Shown here: positions 1 through 12,936 of the stretch, piece after piece
Position numbering within the stretch: the stretch's first letter is position 1
Layout: the number at the start of each line of letters is the position of its first letter
Source of the DNA: Casuarius casuarius
Taxonomy: Eukaryota > Chordata > Aves > Casuariiformes > Casuariidae
Length of the DNA stretch: 64,000 nucleotides
Reading direction: 5' to 3'
Assembly: GCA_003342895.1 (NCBI GenBank)
Contig: PTFA01000020.1
Coordinates: 3,405,437 to 3,469,436 of the forward strand
Notes under the pieces: model-generated
Told to the model about the DNA's origin: nothing
The model's database searches: none
What the model saw: only the letters and a program-made list of their open reading frames with translations
Program-made: the position numbers and the translations under genes

Positions 1-201
1 GCCAAAAAAACCCCAAACAACAAAAAGGGAATAGAAGAGCCTTCTCTAAAGGTTTTTTCTGAGGAAAGGACCCCTCTTGCCCCCTCTATCTTCTGCATTT
101 GAGCTACTCATTACTTTCAGATTTTACACAATTTGGGATTAAAAAAGAATCCAAGTCAGATTACAACCCTTTAACAACCAAAAGGTCTATTAGTAGCTCA
201 C

Positions 202-264
202 CTGTATGTATTCCAATACATGTTTTCAGTAAATCAGTGATTTTGAAGTTGCACAGAGTAACAA
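202..264 (-). CDS. Exon candidate, most downstream seen
   Basis: This 63 nt exon has the acceptor context tttattttaag and the strong donor ACAG|GTGAGC. It reads VTLCNFKITDLLKTCIGIHT in one frame, and the other two frames are closed. It begins with two bases that complete a Val codon left by the exon at 3784 and ends one base into a codon, so the protein continues beyond position 1. The segment looks like a short amphipathic helix with three Cys or Thr-rich turns. Its family is not recognised. Confidence 0.45.
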
Positions 265-3200
265 CTTAAAATAAAGGAGATCTTAAATATGAATAAGTTA
301 TTTAAAGAATAATTCTCACAGTGTAGGAGCACAGGAAGAAATAAATAGCTTTTAAGGACTATTAAACATCAAAGTGAAAGTGAAGTGTTTCATAACTTCA
401 AAAGCTTTCTGTTGTAGGCATACTCAACACCATGAACGTTATTGCTATTATAAACACCTTGCAATGACATTGTGTTCACCCCCTTGTAATTTCCATTTTA
501 CTAGCCATGAAAGATGTTGGTTAAGAAACAGCTGTATTTATTATTTATGGATATTTCACTGGTGGGTGAGGGCAAGAGAACAGTGTGATTTTCTCTGAAT
601 TTATACTCGTGTATTATGCAGTAACTAAATGGAAAATGATACTGTATTTTAGTAAGGCTTTTAAATATACTAAATAGGTCTCTAATTTTATAACAACTAA
701 ATTTCAATATAAAGCTTAGAGATAAAGATTTTACATCAGTAACAATCCAAGTTGTTGAGTCCAATTATTCTGAGTATAATTAGATTTTTAACAGTTCACC
801 ACCTTAGATGTTAGTTCTTACAGTGTATATATATCCTCATGATCTCCATAACTGACCCAGGTGTGGCTCCCTAATATTGCAGTCTTTTTTGCCATTTCAG
901 TCTTTTTACAACTCAAGCAATTCAGAGTGCTGTTTTACATCCAACTTACGGAAGACTAGGTAACACTCAAAGCAAGGAAAAAATAAGTTTCCTACAGGAA
1001 CATTTACTGTCAAAGATTGAAGAAAATTTATTTCATTAAGGTAAGTTAAATGTAGTCCTAAGATCATAATTTAAAATCATAATATGAAATAGCCAAGACA
1101 AACATTTTTGGAACCGGGAGTATGACAGATTTTTTTAATGGGAACATTTTCTTTCAGTCCTTGCTCTACAGAANGTATTTGCCTGGTACTTTTCTGATAC
1201 TCCTGCGTCCAGTCTCCTTTATCATTAATTTTGATCAGAAGCCACTTCCACTGTTCAGAAATTGAAACTAAATATGGAATTCTTAGACACTCATTCATTG
1301 TAATTTTTAAGGAAGGAACTTTTCTTTGAAAAACTGGGTTTTTTGGTTAAAAATTGATATTTCAAGGTAAAAATTTATCTTTTTGAGAATACCGAGCCTA
1401 TTTTTCTCCATCTCTCAGGGCAACAAAAAGATAAAGCCATCAACATGAATTATCTGATTGTTTTCACTCCATGAGGAGCAAGTTATAAGTCTTATTTTGG
1501 AAAACAGTACAGGCTGGGCTGCAACTAGTATTTAGTATTTTAAGTAATACCAGACTAGTTTTATCATGTTTTATCATGAAAGCACATCTACGCTTTACAG
1601 ATGCGATGCAGTCCTTGAACAAAATCTCCAAACAATTTCAGTAACTTTGGATTCTGAAATTTCTTCCTGTACGGTTTCAGCACACAGGACATCAAAAGTT
1701 CCATTGACTTTCAGCAAGACTTCAGCTACTAAACACCCATATATCTTCTAAAACTTTTACTGCTTGCTAATTTAGGCATGGATTGAACAGTTCCATAAAC
1801 ACTAAGATGATACCTTTTATTTGCAGATTCATATCTCTATATTTTCTGCAATTTTAAACTACCCTAGGGTGTGAATTTGTAAGTATCTTATTCTAAAAGC
1901 ACTTTGCATTTGGAAAGTTTATGTCAAAAGGTATCTACTACATGATTTTTTTCCCCCAAATGTAATTTATACTTAAACTAGGCTTACAAAAATAATTAAG
2001 AGAAAATAAGGTAAACAAGTCTGGATACCCAGCAGCAAGTTTATTTCATAAAAAAAGAAAAAAATAATAAAAATAATAAAAAAAAAGAAAGCAATAAACA
2101 GTTATTTGGGCCATAAGGGCAACTTATTCTGGCCTACCACGTTTACTCTCAGCTTCCCACAATACTTATTTTTGCAACTTAAACTACTCCAGAAGACCTG
2201 AAACACAGCAGAGACATGCTTCATAGGCTTTTAAAAGTTCCATAAGAAAACACTTATTTCCAGTATGCCTATATAATCTCCCCAGTATATGTGGAGAGCT
2301 GCATTCACTGAAAGCTTTGATATTTCCTTGCTTGGAAAAAGCTTCTTCATCATTACAGTCAGCCACACAAATATAACAACTCAAGGAGCTATTCTGGCTT
2401 AGGTCAAATTCAGGACCTCTAATTTAATGACAAACTGATTTTTTCTCCTCTGCTTTATTTGATAACATTATATAACTCCCAGTTTAGCACTGTTTCTCTA
2501 CCACTTCTGATGAGGCAGAGGAGGAAGAGTTAAAAAAAGTTACATGTTAAAGAAAAAAAAAGGTTCCTCTCTGCAGCACAGTCCTCATGCTTAGCTGACT
2601 GAACTCAGAAGAGTAAATGAGTGATAAAATGCATTTGACTTACTCTCCCAAAATCTTTACAAAGAGGCAGATAATTTTGGTGACCTAATTGTTAGGACTT
2701 CTCTTTACTTTCTTAGAAGGCCCTTCATTTGGGCCAGAATCTGAAAGAAGTTACAATGGGGTAAAATTCTCTTCACCACAATTATGATCATCACAAAGAC
2801 TATTTTTATCCAAAGCAAATGTAATTAAGCAAGATTGACAATGCTTTGCAGTAATGATGAACCCATCATAAAGACTATTATAACAGAGTCAACTTCTTAA
2901 AATACTCAATGCATTAAAGTCTATGTTTTGACTCTTTTCAGTCATACTCTGTCTTCCTGTGGGTCACTAGAAACATTCTCACTTAAAATGGGAACATCAA
3001 AGATAAATAAAGGAGAATACTGACTTCTTGGGGGAAAAGAAGGTCCAAAGAACATTCCTTTAAGATTCTGGCCTCAGTATATTTTTAGCATTTAGGTGAC
3101 TGTTAAGTGCAAACAGTAACACTGACTGCTAAAATAAAACAAAACAATCAGTATCAAGTCCAGGCATCTACAAACCCTTCTTTAATGAGTCTCATAATTC

Positions 3201-3783
3201 TAATAGAAGTTCAGAATTCCTGCATGCACAGATTTCCTTCAGCGTTCTAGCAAAATCCAGGTTTACATTTCAAATATCTGACAAGATCCTATGATGACTT
3301 TGCCTCTAAAAATCTTAGAGATGGAACCAAGACGAGAACACATTTTCTTTGAAAGAGGAAATTGACATAACCAAAGTGTTTCAGANTGGTCAATATCCCT
3401 TACCTATCTAAAAATCAAGACAAATTACCAATGAAATGTTAAAAAACAAGCTTTGAAAATAGCTTTCTTAATGTCGTTCTTCCCAGGTTAAGAGTAAACA
3501 GTATACTTGGTCAGAACAAAATTGTTTGTTGCATAAACCATAAATCACAGAGAAAGGCAGTGGCTGCAAAGCATCTAAATTAGTTCAAGAGAAATCTAGG
3601 TGTATTTCTGGAGGGAATGATTAAAGGATATAGTAAAAAGCTGAAAAAATGATTGAGATCAGCAGCAACAAAAAAAATAGCAGCATGCTGTGTAGATAAG
3701 ATTTTGTGTTCCTAAAGTTTCTGCTATTCTTATTTTGCACAGCATGGTTATGTTCTACTTCAAATGAATTCTGAAAGACTTAC
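265..3783 (-). other. Intron
   Basis: This stretch is AT-rich with no convincing exon on either strand. It contains an A-rich run at about 2047-2096. A short piece near 1699-1720 carries a cattgactt motif like the repeat fragments elsewhere in the window. I see no other structure. Confidence 0.4.
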
Positions 3784-3821
3784 CAAAAGGTTTGAGACAC
3801 ATGCACTGAATTTCTGTTATG
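3784..3821 (-). CDS. Small exon candidate
   Basis: This 38 nt exon lies between an acceptor ending in ttacactag and the donor TTTG|GTAAGTC, which matches consensus. It reads ITEIQCMCLKPF in phase 1. The CA left by the exon at 5767 plus the leading C give His, and the trailing G plus TT of the next exon give Val. Phase therefore fits on both sides. The exon is short, so chance cannot be excluded. Confidence 0.35.
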
Positions 3822-5766
3822 CTAGTGTAATAGTGAATATTCTTTTCTCTCTTCACCTATTTCTTCACATTACAGGATGTTTAAAAGCATTCTTCTCCTC
3901 TGAAAACTTAATTCAGTAGCATTATTTTTCCCGTTAGCACACACTTCTGGTATGTGGAACAGTGTGAAGTGCCTTGGGCGTATATCATCTCCTTAAGGGT
4001 TACTTGCATTATCACTGTGCCAATGTCATTGTACCAGTGTCAACGTCTTGTTGCATGCGTTTCATGCCTTTAGTGTCTATCCAGAACTGGTGACTATTCA
4101 GATACTGGAGAGAGCCTGAGTTGGCAGAAAGAACACAAGCAGAGGGCCTAGAGTTTTGGTCTAGAGGTCAGGTCAGCCTCACATTCCTCATGTCATACAT
4201 TACGTGAATTCCAGACCACAGCATATGGATTTTGCTTTCTAGGAAAACTGAGCAATAAAGGAGTATGTAGATGCAGAAGAAAGGGTAGAAAAGGCTCAAA
4301 AAAATCATTCGATTTCTCTAGAAGTACAGGAAGAACATAAGATGGCTCGACCAAGCAGCCAATACACACACAGTTCAAACATCACAAACTGAAATTACTA
4401 ACTACAAGAAGTGTAATCTGGTTCACGTTCAACAGTCAGAGTTGAAACTGCTTTTATAGCTGCTCTCACAGACTTAAGTTTCAAGGCAGAAAATATTGTC
4501 CTGTAAATTTAAACAGATGGTCTCCTGTTCTTGAAGACTGGTTCTCTGCCTAGGCTGGTCTCTAGTTATGTAGGGTTTGGCTATCAGTTTTGCAGCAGCA
4601 TAGCTAACAGACACAGCATGCTTCCAGTTGTGTCCTTCACTTTCAATTAGTCTCTGCTGTATCGTCAGCAAAGTTAAATATCGTGGTTCTCTAAAATTTG
4701 CAGTGCAACAGATTTTCTTTTCCCTTGCTTTTGTTCAAACAGGGAGAGCAGTGCAGCCCTGAGAGAAGTGCTGATACAATGCCAATTGAATAGATACCTT
4801 GGAAAAGGGGCCTAGCTGCAGAGACTTTTTACAGGCTGACAAACTTCTCATTTGCTCCTTTGATTAGCTACTGCAATGTCTATCAAACTCTGTGCAAGCA
4901 GAAGTTATTTCCATTTGTACTACTCTGCTACATTTCCTTTATGACACAGCAGTCTCCAAACTCCCTGCACTTGCACAGGTTGCCCACTACTTAGTTTGTT
5001 GATGTCCCCTCATCTTGTCTCTGAGTTTACCAAGTCAGATCGAGTATGCCCTACACAGTGACTGCAAGGACGAATAATGCAGGAGTGCCCTTCAAACCTT
5101 GGGCACTACAGAGGTTTGAGAAAAAGCAGTACTGCCCAAGCTAGTAAAAGATAGTTCAGAGTATCTCATCACTCATTTCTTAAAAGCAGTAATGATCAGG
5201 CTATGCAGCTCCACTGTGAAGCCCTCAATTAGGAAGAAAATCCACAGGCACAAAATTTTATCAGGAAGGTGCTTGCCTCCTGAGCGTTAATAATGAGCAT
5301 CTGTTGCATGAGATTAAAAGAGCAACTGTCATTTCAGTAGGAAAATCCTGTATTCCTATAATGGGAAATGTACAAAGTAGTACAGTATTTTTTCCAAAAT
5401 GCCTGAAATATTCACCTTGATAAAAGCAGCAGGAGTAGGAAAAAAGGATAGGTCTCTCCAAGTTGCCACAAAAAAAATTGTTTTAATTCTTCAGGTAAGC
5501 ATTTTAGAAAGTTTGGTGTGGGTAAACATAAGACAGAGTCTTATGTTTAACTAAAAGAGAAAGAATCTTAGAAAATGGTAATAAAGTGCACAGATGTTTT
5601 ATTTATGGCAGGAATACACCTGAGGTTCAAACGCTACTTATATTACCAGAATGGCAACTTCAGTTCTAACCGCTAACAACAGCTACACACAAGAACAGCC
5701 TTATTAAATGAGAGGTCTGGAGTTTTTGCTTTGTACTATGGAAACCGCGAAGTAATAGGATCTTAC

Positions 5767-5828
5767 TGAGATTCTAATTCACAGATTCCTTTGGGTCCAG
5801 TGGCCTCCAGATCAGTGTTGAACAAGAT
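5767..5828 (-). CDS. Exon candidate
   Basis: This 62 nt exon reads ILFNTDLEATGPKGICELES in phase 0 and ends with two bases. The donor is TCTCA|GTAAGAT. The acceptor, ctgtgatag, has a poor pyrimidine tract. In-frame stops sit directly upstream, which agrees with an exon border there. Phase matches the exon at 7651 upstream and the one at 3784 downstream. The acidic, Glu-ended segment looks coding, while the weak acceptor lowers confidence. Confidence 0.35.
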
Positions 5829-6260
5829 CTATCACAGCTGTTATACTGCATGCTAGACAAAGTTTTATATCCTCCTAATAAAGAAAGCCAGGATATAGAT
5901 GCACTTGACTGTTGTATATACAGTTCTGTCTCAGTTTTTTCCTTCTCATCTGGGATCAAACTTCTATAAGTAAATGGAATTAAATATTAACTATTTTTGC
6001 CAAGAAAAAATGCTTTTGTTCAGATTAAAAAGACAGCAGTGTGGGTTTATTCATGCTCCATCTGTTGTTCTGTTTTCTCCAATGGCAACTTCAAAACACT
6101 TTAGCATTATCGAGTGCTTGCTAAGGAATGGCAGCACAATAGTCCTCCCTCAGAGAGGGGGGAAAATAAATAAAAAACACAGAACAGAAGAGTTCAAAAG
6201 TGAAAGAAATTCTCAGTCACTCAGTTGGCTGTTTAATCCACTATGTAATTGTATGTGTAT

Positions 6261-6275
6261 TTATTTTTTTTTATA

Positions 6276-6307
<32 letters not shown>

Positions 6308-6308
6308 A
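6261..6308. repeat. T-run and (TA)n microsatellite
   Basis: A poly-T run leads into about eleven TA units and a second poly-T run of about 17. The structure is self-complementary and intronic. Confidence 0.9.
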
Positions 6309-6665
6309 ATATAAAGACTGATGGAGAGAAAATAACTTGCAGCCTTCTTAACACAGGAACAATTACAGCAGGAGCCAGTATCCTTTACTGAATGAACAAT
6401 GCTATTCATAAACAATGAAAATTTCAAAGGCTTGTTTCCTGCTGCTAATTTTGCTAGTGAGCTGAATTAGTGAGGCACTGCTGGGAACAGCAGGAAGTCT
6501 TTATGATACTTTTGCAGAAAAGGAAAGATCTGATGACTAGTGTTAATCATTAAAAAGCAGAGTTACTGTAGGTGTCAAAAAAAAAAAAAATTTGAAATAA
6601 GATTCTCATCTCCTTCTAGCCTTCCCTCCCCCCCCATCCTTCCTTAACAATTTAGCTCTGGGTTT

Positions 6666-6694
<29 letters not shown>
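6666..6694. repeat. A-run followed by (AC)n
   Basis: About 15 A bases run directly into seven AC units. This could be the tail of a decayed retroposon or a simple microsatellite. No element body is recognisable next to it. Confidence 0.85.
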
Positions 6695-6699
<5 letters not shown>

Positions 6700-7650
6700 G
6701 TTGATTTAAAACACGGCCTTGGAAATTTAGATGTTCCCTCTAAAATTACATTGCACAAGACTCAAAACTAGACAAGCAGATTTCCACTTCCCTCACCCTC
6801 ATCTTCACTCTGGTTGTTAAGCTATCTCAGTACTCTTTTTTAGTTTCTTGAAGCTGCCTGATTATAAGCATTAACAAATAAATCTGAAGATTTCAGTTCA
6901 CTCTAGGAAGATGTTTAATCTTTCTTGGCACTTTAAACAAGCTCTCATCCAGGAGCTGTTAAGGAGCTTAGTTCAGAGCTGTATTTCACAGCTTTTCCGA
7001 AACATTTTGAAATGCCCTCATTTTCCACCTTATANGGTCTTCCTTCACATGCAGATTTTAATTCAGACTTGTATAACTACATGAACTCTTTTTGTTGCCA
7101 TTATGCTTTAAAACCATGTAACATACTTTAAAGTTTTTTTGTCGAGCCCTGAAGCTGGCATGAGACTTTCCTGTCCTGGTCACTCACTCCTACCCCTACA
7201 GTTGTGCTGATACAGATGTGTGGGACCATGCTATAAACAAAGTCAACAGAAATAATAATCCAGGGGCAGAAAACTCTCCCTCAAAACAGTACTTGTCTGG
7301 TGCTTTTCTTTTTCTTAACTCAGTTTGTCAGTGATATTTTAAAGTGGTGTTTCACAAATATTTGATTCAGCACGAGTGAAGGAATAAGGAAAACAATCAG
7401 ACATTGATAGACTTTTTATGCTGGTTTTACCCTCAAAAAAACCCATAACATTGAGTATACATTAACAAATAAGCTCTCTTACTAGGATACAACTTCAGTT
7501 CATTAACATGTATCGATATACCCACAGCAGTAGGTACACAGTATTTTAAGCAAGAACAGTTACCTCCATATAAACTTAATGGGGACAAAAAAAGAGGCAT
7601 AAAAAAAAGACTCCTTAGGGCAGTAAGACTCCCTGCCACTGGAGACNTAC

Positions 7651-7742
7651 CTGCCAAAGGCAACTGAGATGGCAAATGTCACAGTTAAGCTCAAAAGGAA
7701 AGAGTGTTGTGACCTGACCAGCATCCAAGGCCACATGCAGGA
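7651..7742 (-). CDS. Exon candidate
   Basis: This 92 nt exon sits behind an excellent acceptor, gcaccttcccgttcag. It reads LHVALDAGQVTTLFPFELNC and then DICHLSCLWQ, 30 residues, in phase 2 to 0. It joins in phase with the exon at 8654 (Val at the junction) and with the one at 5767. The donor reads GTANGT because intron position +4 is an undetermined base at 7647. The Cys pattern C..C....C is notable but too short to call a metal site. No family is recognised. Confidence 0.5.
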
Positions 7743-7832
7743 CTGAACGGGAAGGTGCTCTGCTCTGAAGCCATCCAATACTTCCACTGTCATTGCCTGA
7801 AGTCCTGCAGTACAAGGTGTGTCCACCCCTCA

Positions 7833-7849
7833 CCCCCCCCCCCCCCCCC
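7833..7849. repeat. Poly-C tract
   Basis: Seventeen C bases are followed by a short GT repeat and a G-run. The minus strand therefore carries a long G tract. Confidence 0.9.
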
Positions 7850-8653
7850 AAGTGTGTGTGGGGGAAAAAAAGACAAAATAAAAACCAGCATTTCTTTCAA
7901 TCATGAGCAACTTTCAAACATGAGCAATCATCAGATACATCATGTATATACAGCTTTCTTCATGCCAGCCATGCATCCTGGAATTAACAACTATCTAGGT
8001 GGAAAGCTCGGCCAAAATTACTTCAGTAACAGAGATGTTTTTAGATCTGCAGCTGTGAAAAGTCTGCCTACAGTCTTGCTTCAATCTGAGTTACAGTAAG
8101 TGATGTCTGCATCCCTTAGGCTATTCCCAGTGGCTTAGGGACTGATAAGCAAATCTGACTGCTGACCCACTCTTAAATTCTTTTAATTACTTCTGACAGG
8201 AAAAATCATCATGATGCAATCATACTACTTTGTAGCCCTCCCCCCCCCCAAAAAAAAAAAGTTTTAAACTCTATAACCTACTCAATACATTGCAAAGAAC
8301 CAGTAGCTGTTTGTGGCAGTTATATCCCCACCCAGGTCAGTGCATTGAATCAGCTCACAGAGCTCCAGCATACCGGGAAGCAAGCCAGCACATCAGCACC
8401 AGCCTAACTTCCTCTGCAGTTGTACTTTTCTGATCCCTTCCCTGCCAAGAAGTGCAGTGAATTGCAATCGGAAACAGTACAGCTGTGGATATAGATTATT
8501 TTAAGTACTTGTTTTCAAGACAAGGCAAACAAAGGTGGAGGCTATAACACCTACAGAAGAACAGCAAGGAGGTAATAAGTCTCATTTCAGGGCAAGATGA
8601 GTCACTGGTCCAGAGAAAATTCAAATCTCTTCAAAAGTATTTTGATGGCTTAC

Positions 8654-8743
8654 CTCTATACCACTGAGATTTTGGCAGATCAGGTAGCATCTGTCCTCCC
8701 ATATAAGGCAAACTGGGCATAAATATTGTATCAGGAGCTTTGA
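8654..8743 (-). CDS. Exon candidate
   Basis: This 90 nt exon has the acceptor gttgattttag and the donor AGAG|GTAAGCC, which is close to consensus. It reads 29 residues beginning KAPDTIFMPSLPYMGG and ending DLPKSQWYR, in phase 2 to 1. The Pro and Met content suggests a loop leading into a helix. It joins 9089 (Val) and 7651 (Val) in phase, with no frame choice left free. This is one of the better-supported exons in the window. Confidence 0.55.
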
Positions 8744-9088
8744 CTAAAATCAACGGAAGTGTGACTAGTTTGTATCAGAGATGGGACTGCAAAATTGCAC
8801 TACTGAGTGTAAGCAAAAAAGTTATACTTCTTTAAAGCCACTAAACTGAGGTCGGTCTGTCAGAAGCTACTGTGGTTACTCCCGATCAATGACAAACCTA
8901 TGTTTCAACAGAAAGAGAACAGAGAATAGGAAATGAGTATTCCAGTATCCTCCAGCATGTGCTGCATACCTGCAACTGTGACAGGCAGCGAGTTTGTACA
9001 ACACTTGGCATCATTCACATTCAACATCTTGCCTAGCTTAAAAAGGTTTCAAATATTTGTTAAATAACCCTGGATTCTGAAAACCTAC

Positions 9089-9163
9089 CTTTTTCCTGTC
9101 TCTTCCGGCTCACAGCTGGCTCAGAAGTGGGTTGACTTTCATTCAAGGAAATGTTATTTTTTC
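9089..9163 (-). CDS. Exon candidate
   Basis: This 75 nt exon has the acceptor tgtctag and the donor AAAAAG|GTAGGTT. It reads 24 residues, KNNISLNESQPTSEP then AVSRKRQEK, in phase 2 to 1. The composition is polar and low in hydrophobic residues, with a basic SRKRQEK end, so it is probably a disordered linker. It fits in phase between the exons at 12550 (Gly at the junction) and 8654. Confidence 0.45.
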
Positions 9164-12100
9164 CTAGACATTAGTGACATTTCTTCGACATTAGAATGGC
9201 ACTGCCATTCTGTCAAATGAGTAATTAAGGACATTATGAGCTATGCATTAAATTCAGACACACTTAGATACGTTATTTGGGTCTTCTACCTACTATTAGA
9301 GCTAACATATTGCACAGAACACCTATCAGCAACCCACTCATCACAGTATTGATTTACACTCAGTTTTCACTTAATTGACATTTGGTTTTTGTCTTTGAAA
9401 CAATGAGGGCTAGAAACATATCTCAAAGGATTCTGCAGCTCTTAGGTAACTTCCTCAAAGAAAAAAGATTTCTTTTATACATAAGATATGTGAAATCATA
9501 TGAAAGGAGGGGATCGTGCATCATCTTTGCCCCTCTTACAATACTTTATTCATGCTTTGATCCTGAAGGCAGAAAGACAACTCATTAGGGTCTCTTCATG
9601 TTCATGAGGACCAAAAACCTGTATCTTTAGTATGAAAGGTTTTATTTCCTTTCAGCTATTTCTAACTTTGTGCTAATTAGCTCTAATTTTTGTATTTCAA
9701 AAAATTACTTNCTTACTTTCAGAATGTTTCCTTGTTCTTCTCTATTTTCAGAAGCATATTTTCATATACTCTGCATAAAACAAAATAGAAGGGATATCAC
9801 CATGTTATAAAATCATTATTAATTTAGCTATTCTCTTATGGGATAGTGATGTTGTTTTGCTAGCTTTAAATGTGTTTGCATTTTTTATTCTAATAGCAAT
9901 GGACAATGCTTACAGAATCTCATTATGAGCCTTACAAAAATAAATTTGCATGGGGGGGGGCAAACAAATCTTCTGAACTATTCAGATAAAAATATGCACT
10001 TCACTGCAGGTTTAAGCATCATGCTTATGGTTTCTTATCTACCATAATGAGCATTACTATATAAAGTAAACCACAGTAAGTCACACAAACCTCCCCGTTA
10101 GTCTTTATTTTGAAAAAAGGTCATGTGACAAGCCTATTTCTAAAAGTTTCTTTAAAAGTCATTAAAGTCTTAATGAAAGTTAGAAACAAGATATCTGCAC
10201 TTTTTAAGGTATTGTTATTAGAAACCATTTTATGGTTGAATTTTGAGATCCTGTCACTTGCTTAGCATCACATGAGTTATATACCTTCCCTTGAAGCAAC
10301 GTATCTCACCATAAGCAGTCCTCACTGTAACAGTAAATTAGAACTCAGTCTTCTCAGTCATGAAAGACTTAAACTGCAGCCATGAAAACTCAGCACATTA
10401 TTCTGGTTTTCTACCTTCAGTAAGAGACGTCCTTACAACTTAGCATCCAAGAGTTCCACAGACCTATTCAACAACGGCAATGAGCTTTGGTAGTAAAAAA
10501 GTTTCTATAACGTTAATTTGTATTTATTATGTGAGTTCTTCATTTAATATATACAACTGCCCACTCAACATCAGTCCTTAGGTTCAAAGAGGTTATAAAA
10601 AAATGATTTGTTTTGGTAATTCAGTAATATTTGACCTGTTATTTGGATCATAAATGCAATCATAAAAATATACTTCATTCTGAATTAAACCAGACAATTC
10701 ATTCTCCCTTTAAGTATTTATTATCCAGGAAAATATTGAGATTCCCGTTAAACAAAGTGTTTTTATAGAATACTTCCTCTCCAGATTGGATCTGGATGCT
10801 GAGAGTGCTCCATAAGTCAGCACAAAATTGGCATCTCCCTACGAACAAATGTGCTTTGGAGGATTGAACAGAGGCTCATACTTAATATAATTGCACAGTG
10901 TTGTAATTAACAATTTATACTTCCCTATTTTACTGATGATAGTTTTTAATTAAAAGGAGTTCATTCTATGCACTGTTTCCATCTTACTGGTAGGTTCCAG
11001 TGAAACTCTTTTTGGCTGAATGGGTCAAAGATTAACATCATGAATTAAACAGATTTATTATGGGAAATGAAACAGAGTGGTTCACTCTTATTGCACAGAT
11101 TTGTAGTCCTGCGTATCATGCTGCAAATCCCCCATGGGGAACATTCGTTTAGGGAAAAATAAGATAGTTTGACTAATTTTTTTTATGTTAGGGACCCTAC
11201 CAGAGGGATTATGCTTTCTGCTGTCTAGCTATAGCTGAATTTATAGGAAACAGTCATTCAATACAAGTAGGTGCCTCTTCTGCATTGGTGGTAATGCTTT
11301 TATCTGCATCTATTTATACAAAGTATTGTATTTGGCAGACCCTAGAAGGATCTGTGCTTAAAAACAAATCTCAAGACTGAAGCTTGTATTTTTAGATTAA
11401 ACCCATAGGAAATCACACAAATACTAAAATTCAGTCATGCCTAGTTCAAGACCTCCACTTCTTCTACACACCATATGGATTTTTTTTATATATATATATA
11501 TATATAAATAAAATATATATATATGTATGTATGTATATGTATTATATAGATATATAGTTACATGCACCTGATCATTCTTCCTGTTTACTGGTCTACCATC
11601 TTAACTTCATGTTTGGTATTGCCCCCATCCTTTGACTTATATTTCTCAGTTGTCAAAATCCTGACCTAAGAGCCAGCCTTTTCCCTCATCCCATACTAAG
11701 TAGACCCATGCTCTAACACCATTTCTTTAAGATCCTATCTTTAATGTTCCAACTTTTCATGCAAGGCTAATAAACACAAATAAAGCATATATGTTAGGGA
11801 GATGCATCACGCTCTTGATGCAAAGTATTATTAACGTGTCAGTTTTCCATGAAACCATGGCATGAATATCAAGTTTATCTTGTCTTAAATATTACAAGTG
11901 AAACTTGCAGCATTTTTCTTTCTCTTATCATGAACGAACCAACAAAAGTTGTACTCTGTTCTTCTCAATTAAGCAGTTAAAGGTGAAAANCATGGCTTAA
12001 AGAGGAAGGTGGGTTATCCCAGATGAGTTTAGTTAAGTTTCCATGATATAGAGTAAAAATAAAGGCTGAGTTATCTTTAATTTTTTTTTTTCCATCTGTA

Positions 12101-12549
12101 TACTAAACTACTATGATGTTAACAACTTCAGCATGTGCCAAGAGAAAGTACTATTCTCTTTCCTGTTATTCTGGAAAAAGAATAAAACAATTTTAAGTCA
12201 GCAACACTCCCACAAAATAAATGAAATCTTGATAATTTCAGATAGCACAGAAATTTTAAGACACATGGAGTTCTCAAACTAGAAAGGAGTTTCCACTCAT
12301 GATACTGAAGACACCTTTGATAAATTTAACACACACAATGGTGAAGAAAGTTANATTTCCGCTACATAAAACAAGAAAGTATTCCAATGCTAATACAATA
12401 AAGACACTGCACATATGAAAAGGGAATCCAGAAGGTGTTAATTTGAAGTATATTGCCAACCCGTTGTCGTTAACCTTAATGAACAGAATCCATTTCATAA
12501 AAATGATTTTTTTCATTTGGGTTTTTAATTTCATGCACTGCAGCTTTAC
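9164..12549 (-). other. Intron
   Basis: This intron contains a G8 run near 9952, an AT/TATG microsatellite at 11480-11557 and a T10 run near 12080. A possible 40 nt exon near 10284-10323 was rejected because its phase does not fit. I see no other gene. Confidence 0.4.
11480..11557. repeat. (TA)n and (TATG)n compound microsatellite
   Basis: A T-run is followed by TA repeats, then TATG-like units and further TA-rich sequence. It is an intronic simple repeat. Confidence 0.9.
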
Positions 12550-12596
12550 CTTTTTCTCCCTCATCTCTCAAATCCGTTTCCTTTATCCATATTCTC
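12550..12596 (-). CDS. Exon candidate
   Basis: This 47 nt exon has the acceptor aataatgcag and the donor AAAAAG|GTAAAG. It reads RIWIKETDLRDEGEK in phase 1 to 1. The AG left by the exon at 12881 plus the leading G give Arg, so the join reads LARRIW. The charged stretch KETDLRDEGEK suggests a helix or linker. The intron between this exon and 12881 is only 284 nt, a reasonable size. Confidence 0.4.
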
Positions 12597-12880
12597 CTGC
12601 ATTATTAATGAAATAACTGTTTCTACTCTCATACTCTACCCAGAACGGCAATACAGAAAGTTCCCATTTCGAAAACAATGGTTGTTCTGTGAATAGAACA
12701 AAATACAGTGACCTGGTACCAGAATACCTGAAAACATTTATATCACAATTCCCTCCAAAGCTTCCTAAACAAAAACCAAACAGCAACAAAAAACCACTGT
12801 GGATTTCCTACAAGTTCTTGTGTTTATTAGCAATTCTTCAAGCTTCTGTTGAGGAATCCATTTGCCAGTGAGGCTTTTAC

Positions 12881-12936
12881 CTTGCAAGACTCTGAAGCCA
12901 CAACAGACCTTCAGCCCCAATAAACACTCCAAACTC
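12881..12936 (-). CDS. Exon candidate
   Basis: This 56 nt exon has a long pyrimidine-rich acceptor, gtctttttacccagccttactcag, and the donor GCAAG|GTAAAAG. It reads EFGVFIGAEGLLWLQSLA in phase 0 to 2. The hydrophobic spacing of GLLWLQSLA fits an amphipathic helix. It joins in phase to 21274 upstream, although about 8.3 kb of intron lies between, and to 12550 downstream. Confidence 0.5.

Noticed and set aside
7755..8099. 114-codon + strand ORF
   Set aside because: It crosses a poly-C tract and GT repeat and runs opposite a better-supported exon, with no splice support.
10284..10323. 40 nt minus-strand segment with a fair acceptor and GTATAT donor
   Set aside because: Its only open frame is phase 2 to 2 and does not fit between 12550 and 9089, which join directly in phase.
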